Source: an uncultured Bacteroidota bacterium (lineage in GTDB: Bacteria; Bacteroidota; Bacteroidia; Bacteroidales; SZUA-534). Taken from it: a stretch of 64,000 nt of DNA. Every line of letters begins with the position of its first letter. The first letter of the stretch is position 1. The position numbers and the translations under genes were made by a program. Under the pieces are notes generated by a model. That model had not been told where the DNA came from. It saw only the letters and a list, made by a program, of their open reading frames with translations, and did no database searches. The stretch is taken from assembly GCA_946414435.1 (NCBI GenBank), contig CAMKOM010000004.1, positions 1 to 64,000 of the forward strand, in the 5' to 3' direction. Positions 47,042 through 56,600 of this stretch are shown here, piece after piece.

Positions 47042-49125
47042 TATTCCGCGCTGTTTTCGGTTTTGTAGTTATCAGATTCAACGGCGTTATTTTCAGTCTG
47101 TTGCGCGCCATCGGTCGGCTCTGCGGCTTTCTGCTGATGCTCGTAGTATGGCGTTTTGCCGTTTGGGCGTGGGCCCAGAATCTTCTCAAGGTCTTCGGCA
47201 AACAGCACTTCGCGCTCAAGCAGCAGGTTGGCCAGCTGGTGGTGCTGGTCTTCGTATTTGGTCAGCACTTCCTTTGCTTTCGCGTATGCTTCGTCGATGA
47301 TGCGCTTTGTCTCTTCGTCGATGGTGCGGGCCGTCTCTTCGCTGTATGGTTTGGCGAATGAGTATTCCGACTGACCCGACGAGTCGTAGTACGACAGATT
47401 GCCCACTTTTGGACTCATGCCGTAGTAGCAGACCATTGCGTAAGCGTGCTTGGTGGTGCGTTCAAGGTCGTTGAGAGCGCCTGTTGATATGCGGCCGAAG
47501 AAGAGTTCTTCAGCAGCACGACCACCAAGCAAGGCTGCCATCTCTTCCATAAGTTGCTCTTTGGTGGTGAGTTGGCGCTCTTCGGGTAGATACCATGCGG
47601 CACCCAGAGCCTGGCCGCGCGGAACAATCGTCACCTTGATGAGCGGATTGGCATGCTCAAGCATCCAACTTACAGTGGCGTGACCTGCTTCGTGATAGGC
47701 GATGGTCTTCTTCTCTTCGGCCGAGATTATCTTGTTCTTCTTCTCGAGTCCACCCACAATGCGGTCGATGGCATCGAGAAAATCCTGTTTTTCAACTTTC
47801 TGCTTGTCGTGACGGGCTGCGATGAGCGCGGCTTCGTTGCAGACGTTAGCAATGTCGGCACCCGAGAAGCCCGGCGTCTGCTTTGCAAGCGATTCTGCTG
47901 TGACGTCAGATGCCAGTTTGGTGAGCGGGCGCAGATGCACTTTGAAGATGTCGGTGCGCTCGTTCAAGTCGGGCAGTTCAACGTGAATCTGACGGTCGAA
48001 GCGACCGGCACGCATAAGGGCACGGTCGAGAATGTCGGCGCGGTTGGTGGCTGCCAGAATGATGACACCGCTGTTGGTGCCGAAACCATCCATCTCGGTA
48101 AGTAACTGATTGAGAGTGTTTTCGCGCTCGTCGTTGGCACCCCAGTTGGGGTTTTTGCCACGGGCGCGGCCAATGGCGTCAATCTCGTCGATGAAGATGA
48201 TGCACGGCGCTTTCTCTTTGGCCTGCTTGAACAGGTCGCGCACACGCGATGCGCCAACGCCCACAAACATCTCAACAAAATCGGAACCCGACAGCGAGAA
48301 GAACGGCACGTGCGCTTCGCCGGCCACGGCTTTGGCCAGCAGCGTCTTGCCCGTTCCCGGGGGGCCTACAAGCAGTGCGCCCTTTGGAATCTTGCCGCCA
48401 AGTTGTGTGTATTTTTGCGGATTCTTCAGAAAATCAACAATTTCCTTAATCTCAACCTTTGCTTCTTCAAGTCCGGCCACATCTTTGAAATCGACCTTGA
48501 TTTCCGACGTGTCCTTGTCGAACATCTTTGCGCGCGACTTGCCGATGTTGAAAATCTGGCCGCCGCCACCTGCGCCACCGGCCATCCGACGGAAAATGAA
48601 AATCCAGACACCAATCAGCAGCAGCGGAAATATTATCCAGTTGAAGATGGTGTTCATGTTGTTCTGGCGCGTCTCGTAGCTGACGGGCACCTGCTCGCTT
48701 GGTGCGTAGTCTTTGGTTGCGTCTTCGAGTTTCTTCTCGAACATCTCAACCGAGCCTATCGTGAAAAAATACTGCGGACTGTAGGCTCCTGGCTTTTGCT
48801 TTGCGGCATCGGCGTAGCGCGCTTCGTTCAGTTTTTCGGGTTTGATGAAAACTTCGGCCTTCTCTTTGTTGACAACCACAATGCGGCTGACATCGTGGTT
48901 GCTAAGCATCTCATTCTCAAACCGTGGCCATTGAATCTCGATTGTCTCGCCACCCATTGGCGACATGAACATGAAGCCCAACAGCACAATGGCAATAATG
49001 CCGTAAATCCAATTCATGTTGAATTTGGGCGCCTTCTTGCCAAGCGGATGCAATTCCTGCTGTTTTTCCTGCTTTTTAGGCTCTTCCTGCGCGGTTTGTT
49101 TTTCGTCTTTAACTTCGTTATCCAT
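47041..49125 (-). CDS. ftsH: ATP-dependent zinc metalloprotease FtsH
   Basis: The 694-residue product is the membrane-bound AAA+ protease. Two membrane segments lie at about 37-57 and 160-178. Walker A is GPPGTGKT (254-261), Walker B IIFIDEID (309-316), and the zinc site HEAGH is at 478-482. It degrades unassembled membrane proteins and regulators. The N-terminal tail (residues 1-30) is charged and Glu/Lys-rich. rsfS lies 6 bp upstream and DUF2007 overlaps downstream. Confidence 0.96.
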   Translation of the reverse strand: MDNEVKDEKQTAQEEPKKQEKQQELHPLGKKAPKFNMNWIYGIIAIVLLGFMFMSPMGGETIEIQWPRFENEMLSNHDVSRIVVVNKEKAEVFIKPEKLNEARYADAAKQKPGAYSPQYFFTIGSVEMFEKKLEDATKDYAPSEQVPVSYETRQNNMNTIFNWIIFPLLLIGVWIFIFRRMAGGAGGGGQIFNIGKSRAKMFDKDTSEIKVDFKDVAGLEEAKVEIKEIVDFLKNPQKYTQLGGKIPKGALLVGPPGTGKTLLAKAVAGEAHVPFFSLSGSDFVEMFVGVGASRVRDLFKQAKEKAPCIIFIDEIDAIGRARGKNPNWGANDERENTLNQLLTEMDGFGTNSGVIILAATNRADILDRALMRAGRFDRQIHVELPDLNERTDIFKVHLRPLTKLASDVTAESLAKQTPGFSGADIANVCNEAALIAARHDKQKVEKQDFLDAIDRIVGGLEKKNKIISAEEKKTIAYHEAGHATVSWMLEHANPLIKVTIVPRGQALGAAWYLPEERQLTTKEQLMEEMAALLGGRAAEELFFGRISTGALNDLERTTKHAYAMVCYYGMSPKVGNLSYYDSSGQSEYSFAKPYSEETARTIDEETKRIIDEAYAKAKEVLTKYEDQHHQLANLLLEREVLFAEDLEKILGPRPNGKTPYYEHQQKAAEPTDGAQQTENNAVESDNYKTENSAE

Positions 49126-49131
49126 AGCGGG

Positions 49132-49500
49132 TTAGTCTTCGTTTTCAATAATTTCTTTTTTGGCGTCGGCCCACAGGTCTTCGATGTTGTAGAAATGACG
49201 GATTTCTTCCTGGAAGATGTGCACCACAATGTCGCCGTAGTCCATCAGAATCCATTGCGCATTCTGCCGGCCTTCAACGTGCAGCGGATGCTCGCCCGTC
49301 TCGGTACGCGAGAAACGCTCAACGTGGTCGGCAAGTGCATCCACCTGTGAGTTCGAGTTTCCATGACAGATGATGTAGTAGTCAGCGATAGCCTGCTCTG
49401 TCCCCGTCAGGTCTATCACAACAATGTCGCGGCCTTTTTTCTGCTTAATTGCTTCAACTATAGCATCTTTAAGACCTAAATTGTGTTTTGCTTTTGCCAT
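49132..49500 (-). CDS. rsfS: Ribosome silencing factor RsfS
   Basis: The 122-residue product is of the RsfS/Iojap family: VVIDLTGTEQAIADYYIICHGNSNSQVDALADHV and WILMDYGDIVVHIFQEEIRHFYNIEDLW are its hallmark phrases. It binds ribosomal protein uL14 and keeps the 50S and 30S subunits apart when nutrients are short. It is the first gene of the operon rsfS-ftsH-DUF2007-cdsA-psd, with the element TACATTTG (49527-49520) 20 bp upstream. Confidence 0.95.
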   Translation of the reverse strand: MAKAKHNLGLKDAIVEAIKQKKGRDIVVIDLTGTEQAIADYYIICHGNSNSQVDALADHVERFSRTETGEHPLHVEGRQNAQWILMDYGDIVVHIFQEEIRHFYNIEDLWADAKKEIIENED

Positions 49501-49519
49501 TCAAAATCAAATAAGACTG

Positions 49520-49527
49520 CAAATGTA
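49520..49527 (-). promoter_or_regulatory. -7 element of the rsfS-ftsH operon
   Basis: Minus-strand TACATTTG, 20 bp before the rsfS start codon. Confidence 0.55.
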
Positions 49528-49663
49528 AATTTTTATGGCGAATGCTAAAGTATTTAATAAGTTTTGATTTTCAACGAAGCACGGCTTTTTCATTTAAAAG
49601 TCGTTGCTGAATAAACTGATGAAATTCAACTGATATTGCCGCAAGCGACAATTTTATTTTACC

Positions 49664-49715
49664 ACATAACACACGGAAAACGCGGAATAAATTCCGCGCA
49701 ATCAGTGTGTTATGT
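49664..49715. repeat. Two-step inverted repeat between rsfS and the BspA-like gene
   Basis: Outer arms ACATAACACAC (49664-49674) and GTGTGTTATGT (49705-49715) match perfectly over 11 bp. Inside them lies a second perfect hairpin, CGCGGAAT-AA-ATTCCGCG (49681-49698). No gene is seen in 49528-49832. Confidence 0.8.
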
Positions 49716-49832
49716 ACAGTAATTTAACTTGTTAAATTGCTGTTTTTTGAAATAATTCCGTGCATTTAGTGCTTTCCGTGGTTGAATACATTTGTTTTAC
49801 TGCCGTTCCCGCTGCAACATTGTTTTTTTTCT

Positions 49833-49840
49833 TAGTTTTG
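49833..49840 (+). promoter_or_regulatory. Probable -7 element of the first BspA-like gene
   Basis: TAGTTTTG. It is followed by a leader of about 110 nt; the -33 element is not clear. Confidence 0.45.
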
Positions 49841-49859
49841 CATTGAGCTATCACAAATT

Positions 49860-49940
49860 ATGAAAAAACGCTTTGTTTATCCATTCCACCTGGCTTGGTG
49901 CCGAGCGGTTTTTGCTTGTATTAACTGTTTGTTTAACTAA
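49860..49940 (+). CDS. Possible 26-residue leader ORF
   Basis: ATG 49860 to TAA 49940 encodes a short basic-then-hydrophobic peptide (starts MKKRFVYPFHLAW, ends CINCLFN). It lies fully in the leader of the BspA-like gene, 14 bp before that start. A GC-rich hairpin (around GCTTGGTGCCGAGC) with a T-run overlaps it, so it may be a regulatory leader rather than a protein gene. Confidence 0.25.
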   Translation: MKKRFVYPFHLAWCRAVFACINCLFN

Positions 49941-49954
49941 TAATTACAATTGAA

Positions 49955-52900
49955 ATGAAAAGAATAGCGGCTTTTGTTTTTGGTGTTTTGATTGCCACAC
50001 AGGCATGGGCACAGACAACTTTCACCATTGGCAACCTAATGTACATAGTTATTGAAGGCACCACCAGTGTTTCAGTTGCCAAAAGCCCAGCCGAACTTAC
50101 CGGTGCTCTCATTATTCCAGAAAAAGTAACCAACCCCGACAATAATGTGGAATATACGGTTACAAGCATTGCCGGCAATGCGTTCTATGAATGCAGCGGC
50201 CTTACATCTGTCACCATCCCCAATTCAGTTACAAGCATTGGCGATGGTGCGTTCGCTAATTGCTACAGTCTGACATCAGTCACCATTCCCAATTCGGTTA
50301 CAAGCATCGGTGACGTTGCGTTCTATGGTTGCCGCAGCCTGACATCAGTCACCATCCCCAATTCAGTTACAAGCATTGGCGACAGTGCGTTCTATAATTG
50401 CAGCGGCCTGACATCAGTCACCATTCCCAATTCAGTTACAAGCATTGGCAACTCTGTGTTCCGTGGTTGCAGCGGCCTGACATCAGTCACCATCCCCAAT
50501 TCAGTTACAAGCATTGGCAACAGTGCGTTCTATAATTGCCCAATCGAAACACTTACCTTCAACACCAATGCCATTGGCAGTGTGTTTAGAAGAATGTCAA
50601 CTTTAAAAACCATCAATATTGGCGATAAGGTGACAGAAATAGCGGATGAAGCGTTCTATAATTGCAGCGGCCTTACATCAGTCACCATCCCCAATTCGGT
50701 TACAAGCATTGGCAACTATGCGTTCAGTGGTTGCAGCGGCCTGTCAACAGTCACCATTGGCAATTCGGTTACAAGCATTGGAGAAGGTGCGTTCTATAAT
50801 TGCAGCAGCCTTACAACAGTCACCATCCCCAATTCGGTTACAAACATTGGTGACGGTGCGTTCTATGGTTGCGGCGGCCTAATATCAGTCACCATCCCAA
50901 ATTCGGTTACAAACATTGGTGACGAAGCGTTCTATAAATGCAGCGGCCTGACATCAGTCACCATTCCCAATTCGGTTACAAGCATTGGCAACTATGCGTT
51001 CGAAGGTTGCGGCCTTACATCAGTCACCATTCCCAATTCGGTTACAAGCATTGGCGACTATGCGTTCAGTGGTTGCCCAATCGAAACTTTGACATACAAC
51101 ACCAATGCCATTGGCAGTGTGTTTAGCGGAATGTCCACTTTAAAAACCATCAATATTGGCGATAAGGTTACAAGCATTGGCAACTATGCGTTCGAAGGTT
51201 GCGGCCTTACATCAGTCACCATTGGCAATTCTGTTACAAGCATTGGAGAAGGTGCGTTCTTTGGTTGCAGCGGCTTAACTTCTGTCACCATACCCAATTC
51301 GGTTACAAGCATCGGTATCGAGGCGTTCAATGGTTGCAGCGGCCTGACATCAGTCACAATTCCTGAATCTGTCACAAGCATCGGTGAAAATGCTTTTGGT
51401 AATGAAAAGGAAGGTTTATGCCCAATCGAAACACTCACATACAACACCAATGCCATTGGCAGTGTGTTTAGCGGAATGTCCACTTTAAAAACCATCAATA
51501 TTGGCGATAAGGTTACAAGCATTGGCGACGAGGCGTTCTATTATTGCAGCGGCCTGACATCAGTCACCATTCCCAATTCGGTTACAAGCATTGGCAACTA
51601 TGCGTTCAATGGTTGCAGCAGCCTGACATCAGTCACCATCCCAAATTCGGTTACATTCTTTGGCTACTATGCGTTCGTAGGTTGCCCAATCGAAACACTC
51701 ACATACAACACCAATGCCATTGGCAGTGTGTTTAGCGGAATGTCAACTTTAAAAACCATCAATATTGGCGACAAGGTTACAGAAATAGCGGATTATGCGT
51801 TCTCGGGTTGCAGCGGCCTGACATCAGTCACCATTCCCAATTCTGTTACAAGCATCGGTGGAAGTGCATTTGTAGGATGCGACAACCTTGCTTCGGTCAC
51901 AATTCTTACCGATGCCGATGTGTCGGGTGTAGGATTAAAATTCACAAAAGACGATTTCATATATCGCGTGTTGAGTAAAAATCAGGTATCGGTTTTGCCT
52001 AACTCATATTCGGGCGATATCACAATCATGGAATCGGTAACCGCAGGTAATACATTCACAATCACCGGCCTTGATGGAGCGTTTGAAGGATGCAGCGAGT
52101 TGACTTCGGTTTCGTTGCCACGCACCATAACAACCATCGGCAACAATGTTTTCAACAATTGTAGCAGTCTGGCCGCAATAGAGATACCGGCTTCGGTGGA
52201 ATCTATCGGCAACAATGCATTCAGCGGATGTGCGGCTCTGTCATCGGTGGTTATTCCTGATAAAGTTACAACCATCGGCAACAATGCTTTCAACAATTGT
52301 AGCAGTCTGGCCGCAATAGAGATACCGGCTTCGGTGGAATCTATCGGCAACAATGCATTCAGCGGATGCGTTAGCCTGACATCGGTGGTTATCCCCGATG
52401 GTGTCGAGAACATTGGCAGCGGCGCGTTCAGCGGTTGCAGCGGATTGGGATCAATCACGTTCGGCAGCTCGGTGGCGGGGATTGGCAGTGCGGTGTTGGC
52501 CGGTTGCAGCGGTTTGCAAAGCATTGAGTGCAAAAGCGAAATGCCGCCGATTGTTGGGGGCGATTTGCTCACTGGCAACAATTTGCAAGATGCTGTTATC
52601 TACGAAAGTGTGGATTTCAAATTCCCTGAGGGGGCGCGTATGTACCGCAGGGTGCTGCCTTGGAGCAATTTCGATGCAACGGTTATGGCGGCAATCACCG
52701 TGGTTTCGGCCAACCCGGCAATGGGCATAGTGATTGGCAACGGCAGTTATATGATTGGCACAAGAATAGAGATTGTGGCTATCGAGAAGACGGGGCACCA
52801 CTTTGTACGCTGGAACGATGGCGTCACCGACAATCCGCGGTCGATAAGCATCATCGGCAACGCCACCTATACGGCAGAGTTTGAGGAGCATACTTTTGTG

Positions 52901-53644
52901 GTGGATGCCGCCGTGCCCGCCACCTGCACCGAGAATGGCAAGACCGAGGGCAGGCATTGCTCGGTTTGCAACACGGTGCTTGCCACTCAGGAGGTTGTCC
53001 TGGCTACCGGCCACAACTTCGTTGACGATGCCGCCGTGGAGCCAACATGCACCGAGCACGGCTTAACGGCGGGCAAACATTGCTCGTTGTGCAATGAGAA
53101 ACTGGTGGAGCAGGAGGTGATTGCAGCCTTAGGACATACTGTGGTGGTTGATTTGGCAGTGCCCGCCACTTGCACCGTAACCGGTCGCACCGATGGCCGC
53201 CACTGTTCGGTCTGCAACGCTGTTTTGATGGAGCAGAGAGATGTACCGGCTTTTGGCCACGAGTTCATCACATACACCTATAACAACGACGCCACCACCG
53301 AAGCCGATGGCACCGAGACAGCCGCATGTGCGCATGGTTGCGGCACAACCGACACGCGTGTGGCCGTGGGAACGAAACTGACCGAGAAGCCTGGAAACCC
53401 CGAAACTCCGGAGAAAGGCACGGCGGTTTCAGATGCTGCCGCCAACGCCATCAGCATCTACACCCAAAACAATGTTATTGTGGTTGAGAACGCCACCGCC
53501 GAAATCCGCGTTTATGACGCAATGGGCAGAATGGTTGGTAGGGACGCGATTAATCGCGTCCGTGCAGAAATCCGCATAAACACTGCCGGTGTTTACATTG
53601 TAAAGATTGGCAATGTGGCCAAACGGGTGATGGTGAATAATTAA
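49955..53644 (+). CDS. BspA-like leucine-rich repeat surface protein with T9SS sorting domain
   Basis: The 1229-residue product has a signal peptide (ending QAWAQ, about residue 21). About 30 LRR_5/TpLRR units of 23 residues follow (consensus LTSVTIPNSVTSIGxxAFxxCSG). Four insertions of a different 40-residue unit begin CPIETLT. A divergent InlB-type beta domain (about 912-980; SANPAMGIVIGNGSYMIGTRIEI) comes next, then three to four Cys-rich repeats (ATCTExGKTEGRHCSVC), and a type A T9SS sorting domain interrupted by a 28-bp palindrome. Predicted location is the cell surface, where BspA-type proteins bind host proteins or other bacteria. The gene at 53666 is a paralogue. Confidence 0.9.
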   Translation: MKRIAAFVFGVLIATQAWAQTTFTIGNLMYIVIEGTTSVSVAKSPAELTGALIIPEKVTNPDNNVEYTVTSIAGNAFYECSGLTSVTIPNSVTSIGDGAFANCYSLTSVTIPNSVTSIGDVAFYGCRSLTSVTIPNSVTSIGDSAFYNCSGLTSVTIPNSVTSIGNSVFRGCSGLTSVTIPNSVTSIGNSAFYNCPIETLTFNTNAIGSVFRRMSTLKTINIGDKVTEIADEAFYNCSGLTSVTIPNSVTSIGNYAFSGCSGLSTVTIGNSVTSIGEGAFYNCSSLTTVTIPNSVTNIGDGAFYGCGGLISVTIPNSVTNIGDEAFYKCSGLTSVTIPNSVTSIGNYAFEGCGLTSVTIPNSVTSIGDYAFSGCPIETLTYNTNAIGSVFSGMSTLKTINIGDKVTSIGNYAFEGCGLTSVTIGNSVTSIGEGAFFGCSGLTSVTIPNSVTSIGIEAFNGCSGLTSVTIPESVTSIGENAFGNEKEGLCPIETLTYNTNAIGSVFSGMSTLKTINIGDKVTSIGDEAFYYCSGLTSVTIPNSVTSIGNYAFNGCSSLTSVTIPNSVTFFGYYAFVGCPIETLTYNTNAIGSVFSGMSTLKTINIGDKVTEIADYAFSGCSGLTSVTIPNSVTSIGGSAFVGCDNLASVTILTDADVSGVGLKFTKDDFIYRVLSKNQVSVLPNSYSGDITIMESVTAGNTFTITGLDGAFEGCSELTSVSLPRTITTIGNNVFNNCSSLAAIEIPASVESIGNNAFSGCAALSSVVIPDKVTTIGNNAFNNCSSLAAIEIPASVESIGNNAFSGCVSLTSVVIPDGVENIGSGAFSGCSGLGSITFGSSVAGIGSAVLAGCSGLQSIECKSEMPPIVGGDLLTGNNLQDAVIYESVDFKFPEGARMYRRVLPWSNFDATVMAAITVVSANPAMGIVIGNGSYMIGTRIEIVAIEKTGHHFVRWNDGVTDNPRSISIIGNATYTAEFEEHTFVVDAAVPATCTENGKTEGRHCSVCNTVLATQEVVLATGHNFVDDAAVEPTCTEHGLTAGKHCSLCNEKLVEQEVIAALGHTVVVDLAVPATCTVTGRTDGRHCSVCNAVLMEQRDVPAFGHEFITYTYNNDATTEADGTETAACAHGCGTTDTRVAVGTKLTEKPGNPETPEKGTAVSDAAANAISIYTQNNVIVVENATAEIRVYDAMGRMVGRDAINRVRAEIRINTAGVYIVKIGNVAKRVMVNN
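50170..51890 (+). repeat. Near-identical LRR DNA repeats with four longer insert units
   Basis: The 69-bp LRR units are almost identical at DNA level. Words such as ACATCAGTCACCATTCCCAA and AATTCGGTTACAAGCATTGG recur many times. The second unit type, starting CCAATCGAAAC, occurs near 50540, 51080, 51420 and 51682. Such blocks can gain or lose units by recombination. Confidence 0.85.
53538..53565. repeat. 28-bp palindromic repeat, copy 4 (in coding frame)
   Basis: Arms GTAGGGACGCG and CGCGTCCGTGC around ATTAAT; 12 of 14 pairs match plus one G-T. It encodes GRDAINRVRA inside the sorting domain. Same subfamily as the copy at 3778. Confidence 0.85.
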
Positions 53645-53665
53645 TAACGAATTAAATACAATTTT

Positions 53666-56600
53666 ATGAAACGCATTTTAGTATTATGCTTCGCCGCAAT
53701 GCTTGCCACACAGGCATGGGCACAAACAACTTTTGAAATTGGTAATCTGAAATACACTGTTATTGAAGGCACCAACAATGTTTCAGTTGCTCAAGGCTCA
53801 ACCAAACCCACTGATGACCTTGTAATCGCCGCAACGGTAAAAATTATGGGCACAACTTACACGGTTAAAAGCATTGGCCAAGAAGCGTTCTATAATTGCA
53901 GCAAACTGACTTCGGTAACCATTCCTAATTCGGTTACAAGCATTGGCTACTTTGCGTTCGCTGGTTGCAGCAAACTGACATCAATAACCATTCCTAATTC
54001 GGTTACAAGCATTGGCAACAATGCGTTCTATGATTGCAGCAAACTGACTTCGATAACCATCCCTAATTCGGTTACAAGCATTGGTGACGGTGCGTTCAGA
54101 GAATGCAGCAGTCTTGAAACAGTCACAATCCCAAATTCGGTTACAACCATTAGCAACCATACTTTCTATGATTGCAGCGGTTTGACTTCGTTTTCCATTC
54201 CCAATTCTATTACACACATTGGCGGCTATGCTTTCCATGGTTGTAGCAGACTGACTTCGATAACCATTCCTAATTCTGTGACAAGTATTGGGGAATTTGC
54301 GTTCTATGAATGTAGTAACTTGGAATCGGTCACTCTTTCCGACAACATTACAAGCATCGAAAATTATACATTCAATGGTTGCAGCAAACTGACTTCGATA
54401 ACCATCCCTAATTCAGTTACAACCATTGGCGGATCTGCGTTTGAAGGCTGCAGCGGTCTGACTTCGGTAACCATTGGCAGCGGAATCACAAGCGTTGGCA
54501 CCGATGCTTTCAAGGATTGCCCGATTGAAACTCTAACATATAACAGCAATATTGCAGGATCGAAACTCGATGGATTAACAACGCTTAAAACTGTTAATGT
54601 GGGCAACCTGGTTACAAGCATTGGCAATGGTGCGTTTAAAAACAGCAGCGGTCTGACAGCAATAAACGTATCGGAAGAAAATAATGATTTTTGCTCAATT
54701 GACGGTGTGGTATTCAGCAAGGACAAAAAAACGATAATACGCTGTCCGGCCGGCAAAACAGGTTCATACACCATCCCTAATGAAGTTACAGCTATTGGCA
54801 ATTATGCGTTCAATAGTTGCAAAAGCCTTACATCGGTGACCATACCCAACGGCGTTACCAGCATTGGGGAATTTGCGTTCTATCAATGTTCTGCCTTGGA
54901 ATCAATAGTTATACCCGAAAGTGTTGAAAGCATTGGCAGCGTAGCATTTTCCAATTGTTACAAATTGCAATCGATAACTATTCCCGGCTCGGTTAAAAGT
55001 GTTGGTAACTCGGCATTTACCATGTGCTCTATTTTGGAATCGGTAATATTTGAAGATGGCGTTACGAGCATTGGTAACAGCATTTTTTCTAACAGCAAAA
55101 AACTGAAATCGGTAACCATTCCTAATTCTGTGACAAGTATTGGGGACGGCGCTTTCTATGAATGTAGTAACTTGGAATCGGTCACTCTTCCCGACAACAT
55201 TACAAGCATCGAATATGGTACATTCAATGGTTGCAGCAAACTTCCATCAATCAATATTCCTAATGGTGTTACAACCATTGGCGACTATGCGTTCAGTGGT
55301 TGCAGCAGTTTCACATCGATAGATATTCCCGGTTCAGTGACAAGCATTGGCCATGGATCGTTCTCTGGTTGTAGCGGACTCGAATCACTCTGTATTCCCG
55401 AATCAGTTACAAGTTTCGGAAAGTATGTATTTAAAAATTGCACCAACCTGACGGGGTTATGTTATGAAGGAAGTTCCGTTCCCACTATAGGCGAAGCATC
55501 ATTCGATGGTGTTGACGGGTTAGACTACGTGTGCGTTCCGGCAGCGTATATGGGCGACTCATGGGGTGGCAAGCCGATAATGAAAAGCGGGCATCAAATA
55601 ATAATCGAGCCGGCAACTGCCACTTGCACTGAGCCTGGTTTGTCAGAAGGCTCGTATTGCTCATACTGCGGAAAAGTTTTTGCAGTACAGCACGAAGTAT
55701 CTGCATTCGGCCATAGTTACAGCGCCACAGTTGTTGCCCCAACTTGCACCGAAGTGGGATATACAATCCACAGCTGCTCGAGATGCGGCAATACTTATAA
55801 TTCCGATACCATAGCCGCCACCGGCCACACTGAAGCCATAGATATTGCCATTGCCGCCACCTGCACAACCACAGGCAAGACTGAAGGCAAGCACTGCTCA
55901 GTATGTGGGACAGTTTTGATTGCACAAGAAGATGTGGAAGCTCTCGGCCATTCTTACGGTACTACAGTCACCGCCCCAACCTGTACCGAAGTTGGTTACA
56001 CAACCCACAGCTGCTCGGTATGCAGCAACACTTATTATTCAGACACTGTAGCAGCCACAGGCCATTCAGCAGGCGAAACCGTGGCCAAGAACTACATAGC
56101 ACCAACATGTACTGTGGCAGGTTCTGTTGATTCAGTGGTTTACTGCACGGTTTGCGAAAGTGAATTAAACCGCAAACCAATAGAAATTGCCGCCACCGGC
56201 CACAAAGAAGTAGTGGATGCCGCTGTGGCAGCAACCTGCACTGCTGCTGGTAAAACCGAAGGCAAACACTGTGAAGTTTGCAATGCGGTTTTGGTGGCTC
56301 AGGAAGAAATACCTGCTTTAGGGCATGATTTCAAAACCTACAAGTTTGACAACAACGCCACCACCGAAGCCGATGGCACCGAGACAGCACAATGTGAGCA
56401 CGGCTGCGGCACAACCGACACACGCATGGCTGCCGGCACCAAGATTGCCACAACACCCGAGAAAGGCACGGCAGTTGCCGAATCGGCCGCCAACGCCATC
56501 AGCATCTACACCCAAAACAATGTTATTGTGGTTGAGAACGCCACCGCCGAAATCCGCGTTTATGATGCAATGGGCAGAATGGTTACCCGTAGAGACGCGG

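Noticed and set aside
48310-49350. 346-codon open frame on the plus strand opposite ftsH
   Set aside because: FtsH is unmistakable on the minus strand; the antisense frame has no start context or family features.
50170-51890. Regular direct repeats that could suggest a CRISPR array
   Set aside because: The units are 69 bp, encode 23-residue leucine-rich repeats in one open frame, and have no unique spacers.
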